Positions 11,982 through 11,987 of a stretch of 11,987 nucleotides of DNA are shown here, in pieces (within the stretch, counting starts at the first letter, position 1; each line of letters starts with the position of its first letter). Below the pieces are notes generated by a model. The model saw only the letters and a program-made list of their open reading frames with translations. It was not told the DNA's origin and ran no database searches. Source of the DNA: JACDDK01 sp038198445 (lineage in GTDB: Bacteria > Actinomycetota > Rubrobacteria > Rubrobacterales > Rubrobacteraceae); contig JBBPZZ010000133.1 of assembly GCA_038198445.1 (NCBI GenBank), forward strand, positions 1 to 11,987, read 5' to 3'. The position numbers and the translations under genes were made by a program.

Positions 11982-11987
11982 CCCCCA

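Overview
The window looks like chromosomal DNA from a high-GC, Gram-positive-type actinobacterium. Codons mostly end in G or C, GTG and TTG starts are used, several genes appear leaderless, and there are an FdxA-type 7Fe ferredoxin, a class E-like sortase and a STAS anti-sigma antagonist. A deep-branching lineage such as Rubrobacter is my best guess, but this is inference from gene content and style. I see no insertion sequence, phage gene, CRISPR array or plasmid function. Apart from the left end this is housekeeping and regulatory DNA.

Left end (1-1000): a minus-strand gene encodes a secreted Thr/Pro/Asp-rich protein with a clear signal peptide. It carries nine in-register 33-bp repeats and runs off the left edge. 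Its leader holds a well-formed class I cyclic-di-GMP (GEMM) riboswitch aptamer, preceded by a good SigA-type promoter. This is the most interesting unit in the window: an RNA second-messenger sensor controlling an extracellular repeat protein. About 600 bases with no convincing gene follow.

Middle (1591-5500): a Nudix hydrolase and an SRPBCC protein are divergent from a compact promoter with mirrored -10 elements. A 7Fe ferredoxin (fdxA) lies downstream of a Crp/Fnr-family regulator on the same strand. Between them are three evenly spaced (22 bp) TGAC-N4-(G/A)TCA sites with Crp/Fnr geometry. A short-chain dehydrogenase, read rightward behind a structured leader, converges on a class E-like sortase.

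Right half (5506-11987): reading leftward, the order is STAS antagonist, CCA-adding enzyme (cca), two-domain sulfurtransferase, then the sortase. The cca and sulfurtransferase genes are tightly coupled, and the CCA enzyme carries a Cys-rich zinc-ribbon-like insert inside its HD domain. A NYN-domain nuclease-like gene lies behind an attenuator-like hairpin and converges on murB. murB is divergent from a sugar-phosphate nucleotidyltransferase, so two cell-envelope precursor genes sit back to back. An OmpR-family regulator with a degenerate receiver pocket and a tRNA-Arg(ACG) gene close the window. The tRNA does not encode its 3' CCA, so it depends on an enzyme such as the Cca encoded here.

A window-wide theme is two modes of initiation. 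Some genes have strong Shine-Dalgarno sequences (fdxA, crp-like, SDR, sulfurtransferase, nucleotidyltransferase). Others have a -10 hexamer only 6-11 bases before the start codon and no Shine-Dalgarno, which suggests leaderless mRNAs.
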